From positions 117,279 through 181,278 of the forward strand of contig FJUW01000061.1 in the NCBI GenBank assembly GCA_900074885.1: 64,000 bases of DNA, read 5' to 3'. This stretch comes from Rhynchosporium graminicola (taxonomy: Eukaryota > Ascomycota > Leotiomycetes > Helotiales > Ploettnerulaceae). This document shows, one piece after another, positions 59,437 to 64,000 of this stretch (position 1 is its first letter; every line of letters starts with the position of its first letter). The position numbers were made by a program, and so were the translations under genes. Under the pieces are notes generated by a model, which did not search any database, was not told the origin of the DNA, and saw nothing but the letters and a program-made list of their open reading frames with translations.

Positions 59437-59933
59437 TGGTTGGCAGCGTTGAGAATCGGGATGATTTGGAATGATGTAGATTTGGCAGCTGACGATGTAT
59501 AGGTGCATGCTGCTCACCCATTGGTCTGTTCTTGAGAATCGTGGATTCGGGATATTTTACACGTGATGTTATTTTTTAGATAGCTTGCTGGATGTGGCTG
59601 GGAGAGAGATGATCAGAAGTTCTCTTCAGCACTTGATAACCCAGAAAAAGTATTTGGAAAACAGAACTGGCTCATTTGTATTCTCCATGAAGTTGCAAAA
59701 GCAAAGAGACGGCTATCTTACATCTAATAACATCTCACCCACACGAGCTGCAGTTGCAGACTCATTCATATTCAAGACAGAAAATTGTGCTCAACACTGC
59801 AGCCTCCTCAAGTTCTACTTAGCCTTCTCAGAAACCTGACCTGGTGACTCTTGCACACCTCTGTCAAGATACTCTGCTGTAGCATGTAATACTAAGGAAA
59901 CATCACACCACAGTTCCAAGAGATGATGCTTCC
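59437..59933. other. Intergenic region
   Basis: 3' flank of the secreted-protein gene. The short plus-strand ORF 59585-59839 is unsupported. Confidence 0.5.
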
Positions 59934-60257
59934 TCAACATGCAATTTGCCTCCATATGACTTTCCAAGTAATCCCCATCTTCCTCACCAAGTTTGGCGCA
60001 AGTATCATCATCGTGGCCTCAACAGCTAACAAACGATAAGCGGATGTTACCCTCAGAAATGCGGCGCTGATATACCACCGCCCTTCAGACGGCTGGAGAT
60101 CTTTTACATTCTGAAGGAATTCGCACTGTATAGGTAAGAGCTTCAGGTCGGCGTGAGACCTGGGTAGAAGGTGCTCAAAAACCTTTTGAACGGAACCTGA
60201 TATTCTTGGCCAGTAATCATCGATTATTTGGCGTTCGGCTGGGTTATTGCCGATCAT
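59934..60257 (-). CDS. Hypothetical protein, possibly 5'-truncated
   Basis: An uninterrupted minus-strand reading frame extends from a GTG at 60569 to the stop at 59934 (211 codons), but the first in-frame ATG is at 60257, giving 107 aa. The C-terminal part looks like a real helical protein ('IIDDYWPRISGSVQKVFEHL', 'WYISAAFLRVTSAYRLLAVE'). I do not recognise the family. Either an upstream exon with the start is missing from my model, or the gene has lost its 5' end. A chance ORF is possible though long for this composition. Confidence 0.4.
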   Translation of the reverse strand: MIGNNPAERQIIDDYWPRISGSVQKVFEHLLPRSHADLKLLPIQCEFLQNVKDLQPSEGRWYISAAFLRVTSAYRLLAVEATMMILAPNLVRKMGITWKVIWRQIAC

Positions 60258-61253
60258 GCTGTCTGACGATTGCTCGAGCTTCGCCAGCCATCGTTGACAT
60301 CTGTCGGTCGTAGCACTATATTGTCGAGCTCGGTAGATGGTTCCTGCTAGCTTGTTAGGGTTTGGAAGACAGTACTGCGTTTGCAAAATTGCATATCTTT
60401 TCGGATATTTAAGAGAAAGAGCCAGAAAACAAAAACATGCGTAGCTTCTGCTTTTATGAGAGCGCCAGTATGCGCGGTAGGTAGTCGTCAGCGCCTCTTT
60501 ACTATATCTTTTGTCGCAACTGTGACTGCTCACGAGTACTAGTGCCTTGTGCAATCGTGAAGTCGACACTTCAAGCGTGATAGTCTTTATCCTAAAAGTA
60601 TGTGATACCGAGGAGAAGGATCTGATAGAGAGAGAGAGAGAGCCCGCATGAAATCTCAGCAGGTAAAGGATATAGATAGAGTATCTTGTATAGGAATGTG
60701 GTCAGGAGAATTAGTGGAGACTTTGAGGATGTTATTGTTAACTTTCAGATCGTCGAGAACCTTGCTCCACAGCATCTGATTGAAGGAGAAACAAGAATCC
60801 AAATGTGCACGCGGAAGTCACTGTGAGGAATCAAAAAGGCAACGTCCTCCAATTTTCAATGTTCTGAATCGCTTTCGCTTATTGTCGTACAAGTCCTCGC
60901 TCCTTCGTACCTACCTAAGTATGCCACAACACGGCTCGTCTAACCAATCCATCCAGGCGCATCATCGAACAGTCTTCCGCCAGCCCGAGCTACGAGTACG
61001 ATCCAACTTATGTTCGGGGTCCTCATCTGTCATTTTGACAGCCTGTCCATGCTGAATTCCCTGCTCTTCGATAGTCTTCGATGGATTCAACACTTTCCCA
61101 CTATTTCCACCATAGGTCAGGAGGTTCCGCTCATCCAGAATCCGATTTCCTACCTCTATCTTGATCTTTTATTTGACGCTTCTGACAGTCCACGCTTATC
61201 GTCTCTGGTTAGGAAGTAATCGGGATAGAGATTGTAAGTCAAGATGCGGATCG
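60258..61253. other. Region upstream of the hypothetical ORF
   Basis: Part (60258-60569) is in the open frame of the hypothetical protein. A short GA-rich run lies near 60631-60645. The plus-strand ORFs 60780-61055 and 61010-61219 are unsupported. Confidence 0.45.
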
Positions 61254-61778
61254 TTATCGTATTGCCCTTGAAGATTCGGTGACGCCTTCTTCTGAGCAAG
61301 AAACCCGAGGCACATAGACAGCATGGAAACGGGAATCTTTTTCTTGAGATCGGATGAATCGAGATTCGATGTCTGGTTCTTCAGGTATGAAGTTCGATTT
61401 TCCCTTGTAAAGAGGCTCCATATTGTTTTCCGCAAGCAGTTGCTTCTCGTCGTGAGGCTTTGTGTCGTTGAAGACATTGGTGGATTCTGCAGACATGTAA
61501 TCCTCATCATCCGTAATGAACTGAGCTTCAATGTCGGGTTCTTCAGGTATGAAGTTCGATATCCCCTTGTGAGAAGGCTCTTTACTGTTTTCCGCAAGCA
61601 TTTGCTCCTCGTTGTAAGGCTCTGTGTCATCCGAGGAAAGGATGGATTTTGCAGACATGTAGTCCTCATCGTCCGTTTCGTTTTCATCGCTGTATCCCTT
61701 ATTGTCCGTATCTATTTCATCAGTGGTTTCCGTGACTTCAGACTTCTTGCTGTCCGGTACGATGCGGACTCCGCCCAT
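61254..61778 (-). CDS. Acidic protein with two 54-residue tandem repeats
   Basis: Open frame of 174 aa from ATG 61778; the frame stays open a further 24 codons to 61850 without an ATG, so an upstream exon is possible. Two tandem repeats of 54 residues (61512-61673 and 61350-61511) share 'DDEDYMSA', a 'DT.P' stretch, 'LAEN', 'KG.SNFIPEEPDIE' and a final 'FI'. The protein is strongly acidic and predicted disordered, with no signal peptide, membrane segment or known domain. Repeat units differ at synonymous and non-synonymous sites, so the duplication is not recent. No function can be assigned. Confidence 0.55.
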   Translation of the reverse strand: MGGVRIVPDSKKSEVTETTDEIDTDNKGYSDENETDDEDYMSAKSILSSDDTEPYNEEQMLAENSKEPSHKGISNFIPEEPDIEAQFITDDEDYMSAESTNVFNDTKPHDEKQLLAENNMEPLYKGKSNFIPEEPDIESRFIRSQEKDSRFHAVYVPRVSCSEEGVTESSRAIR

Positions 61779-62902
61779 GGTAGATAGGACACACTTTTCT
61801 GTAGGAATGCCCCGTTTTCGATTTATATGTTCGCCGGGGTTCGCAGACAAAAAGAATGTGTGGTTTGAGATGTAACGAGCTATTCAAACGATGATGATGT
61901 TTGGATCTGGAGCTTGAGCTTGTATCAACCTCCTAGGAAGGAGTTAGGGCAGGAGCTTCAAGTCTGGCGGCAAGACGCTCTTCGCTCTTGCCTGATGTGT
62001 GCAAAATAAGTTGCGAGACCAAAGTGCGACCACGCTCCATCTCAGTGCTATTATCAAGCCCTCAGTTGGTGGAATTGAGGCGATGATCAAGTAAGAACGG
62101 TACCGATTTGATGATTTTCACATGTTCCTAAAGTTATATCCTGCAATTTCATCTCGACATTCAAAATTATAAATCTAGATGAAGTATTACCTCGAACTTG
62201 ATTTCGAATCCTTTAAAGATAATCTCCTGCAGAACTCTCCCGGCCTTGACTTTGAGAATAAAGTCATATCGAGGCACATGAAAGGAACCATTGAACCTTG
62301 ACAGTGTTTTTCCGACTATGGGCGACTTTGTTTGGCTAGCTTCCGCGTGCGTAAACACCGCAAATCGTAAGACACTATGAGCCGAGCTAGCTTGCGTTCT
62401 GACGTGAGACTGAGAAAACACTCAGGCACTGATAGCAGTGGGATCTTCCTCGAAAAACCCGTGCATGTATCATACAAGACTGAGATGGGATTGAAGAAGA
62501 TAAGTTCAGTTGAGATGACTTCCGGAAAGTCAAGATTGAGTAGCCCGCAGCCATTTCGTTTCTAATGAGATCGGAAGCTCGCTTCCATGTAAAATGGCTG
62601 ATGGTGTACAGCCAATTCGGAAGATGTAACATGATATCGAAGAGCAATGATCTCTCCTTAACGTGTCGAAGTAAATTCCTTGATACTGCATCGATTAAAG
62701 TGGCAGAGCTCCTTGGTTTTGCTTCTACGCTGCGTGTACTCATGTTCTCGATGGAGACCCATTCTCCAATTCAGACGAAGGGAGCTGACAGTGTGCTTCC
62801 CTGCAGCACGTCCATCTTGGGTCGCGAAGCCTGCTACTCTCCGGTCAACTTCTAACACATCCCTACAAGGTTTGAGTTGTTCTTATTTCCAAATCCCAGT
62901 CC
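61779..62902. other. Intergenic region
   Basis: Short overlapping ORFs on both strands (62167-62421, 62387-62743, 62565-62855) without family resemblance. No gene supported; the 3' UTR of the REV7 gene lies at its right end. Confidence 0.5.
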
Positions 62903-63652
62903 TCAATCCTCACCAAATTTCGCCCTCCCCTCCTCAATCCACGCCTCCAACACGAACTCCCCCGCCTCCACCGACCTAACAGGCACACTCCTTACGCCTC
63001 CCACGTCCTTCCCAATGCTCTCACTCTCACCCCTCTCCCCCGTCTGCAAACTAGGTTCACTTGGGATCCAAGGCTGCGGATGCCCAATCGGGGGTTCAAC
63101 CTCAGGTTCATCTCTCAGCTCAACCGCGATACTATACGTACAATTCTCCGGCAACGGTGTGAGTTTACTACAAGCATAATCCAAACGGCGGATCGTCCCA
63201 CGTAGTTGTTCCTCGATATCGGCGCGACGGACGCCTGCTCGTAGCTTTTCGGCGGGATCGTGGTTGGGAGCCTGATCTCGTGCTTCGAATTCGGTCCAGC
63301 GTTCTTTTTCTCCCACAACTGGAAACCGCTCGACATCAAACATGAAGCGCTCCATGACTTCTCCTTCCTCACTGAATACCGGGACTACGATCCTCTTGAC
63401 GCTGCCTTTTTGCAGTAGCATGGCGATAGAGGCAATAGCGCTGTTTATCCATTCGCAGACTGCGGGATGACGCGACTGATGGACGGGGAAGTTGTAGGCA
63501 CGGGTTGTGAGGAAGGTCGTAGGTGGATATAAGGCACGCGTGTAGAGGATCGTGTGGACAGCGACGGTAAGGAAGGAGGTGAGCGTTTGATGGAGGGAGA
63601 GAGGAGTTGTGAGTTGGAGGGGTTCGTGGTATGGAGGGGCGATGCTGGACAT
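62903..63652 (-). CDS. REV7: REV7/MAD2B HORMA-domain protein
   Basis: HORMA-domain adaptor of DNA polymerase zeta (with Rev3) in translesion synthesis. Single exon, 249 aa from ATG 63652 (an in-frame extension to 63736 is possible but unneeded). The HORMA N-terminus is clear: 'FLTVAVHTILYTRALYPP', 'YNFPVHQSRHP', then 'VKRIVVPVFSEEGEVMERFMFDVE', matching the human REV7 order. The C-terminal 'safety belt' part keeps 'CTYSIAVELRDE', 'PWIPSE', 'VRSV' and 'EAGEFVLEAWIEE'. Two low-complexity charged linkers (around 'EKERWTEFEARDQ' and 'GERGESES') lengthen it relative to the human protein (211 aa), as is common in filamentous ascomycetes. Acts in the nucleus. Confidence 0.92.
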   Translation of the reverse strand: MSSIAPPYHEPLQLTTPLSLHQTLTSFLTVAVHTILYTRALYPPTTFLTTRAYNFPVHQSRHPAVCEWINSAIASIAMLLQKGSVKRIVVPVFSEEGEVMERFMFDVERFPVVGEKERWTEFEARDQAPNHDPAEKLRAGVRRADIEEQLRGTIRRLDYACSKLTPLPENCTYSIAVELRDEPEVEPPIGHPQPWIPSEPSLQTGERGESESIGKDVGGVRSVPVRSVEAGEFVLEAWIEEGRAKFGED

Positions 63653-64000
63653 GGCGGGGTAGATTTGAGTGTTTATTTTAATGAATTCGTAAGATAGAGC
63701 AAGGACCAGCGATGTGAAGCTGGATATAATCATCACAGACCTGCAAGAGACAAATGCTTATGCAAATGTTACCAACAGATGCGAGTAGAAGAGCTCACTT
63801 GTGATGTCGTTGTCAATTCAGTTCAAGGTGAACTGAACTGTCGCGTCTCGTCGCGCTTCCTCCGGTCAAAATAACTCCCGACTCCACATCCACGTCCACT
63901 TCAAGCTTTGACTTTCCTTCACCGAACAGACCATCTGCCCCTTGCAACCAAACTCCACAAGCCGAACAAAGCACACGATCCTCGAAAGCTACTACAGCTC
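63653..64000. other. Upstream flank of the REV7 gene
   Basis: Probable promoter of the minus-strand REV7 gene. No further gene is recognisable before the window ends. Confidence 0.55.

Noticed and set aside
61196..61787. Long ORFs on both strands over the acidic repeat gene
   Set aside because: They are shadows that stay open because the 162-bp repeat is a multiple of three; only the acidic frame looks like a protein.

Overview
This window is nuclear DNA of a filamentous ascomycete (Pezizomycotina; Leotiomycetes-like is my best guess, not proven). The reasons are: genes split by many 41-100 nt introns with GTAAGT-type donors; fungal-only families (a P3A plasma-membrane H+-ATPase, Zn(II)2Cys6 regulators, an OPT transporter, a small secreted cysteine-rich protein); and long AT-rich blocks of dead retrotransposons with CpA-to-TpA transitions typical of repeat-induced point mutation (RIP).

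Layout. 1-3066 is AT-rich: the 3' end of a RIP-killed Ty3/gypsy chromovirus (1-1973), its 235-bp LTR (1974-2208), an unidentified degraded repeat and a (TA)n tract. 3067-19655 has ordinary composition but holds one recognisable gene, the H+-ATPase (10827-14236), between long flanks full of microsatellites. 19656-24969 holds an 11-exon Zn(II)2Cys6 regulator and then a pseudogene of a second one. 25040-33921 is a complete RIP-degraded Ty1/copia element on the minus strand (207-bp LTRs, ATAC target duplication). A copy of the same gypsy family is nested in it at 31096-33665 (235-bp LTRs, AATTT target duplication), with an N and a probable collapsed interior at 31431. 34441-37107 is an OPT oligopeptide transporter. 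37108-44170 is gene-poor with two inverted repeats. 44171-45972 is a sugar porter. 47964-48378 is a hAT-like MITE. 48533-50511 is another Zn(II)2Cys6 regulator. From 52151 on the DNA is denser in genes: a MOSC-domain protein, a short-chain dehydrogenase, a CsbD-like stress protein, a small secreted Cys-rich protein, two uncharacterised ORFs and a REV7/MAD2B HORMA protein.

How the genes relate. No biosynthetic cluster is evident. The H+-ATPase would supply the proton gradient used by the OPT and sugar transporters. The regulator at 48533-50511 faces the sugar porter convergently across a MITE-bearing interval, so co-function is only a guess. The multi-exon models are my own splicing by eye: each keeps frame throughout and ends at a stop, but small introns need RNA support. 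I found no CRISPR array, tRNA, rRNA or bacterial-type operon.
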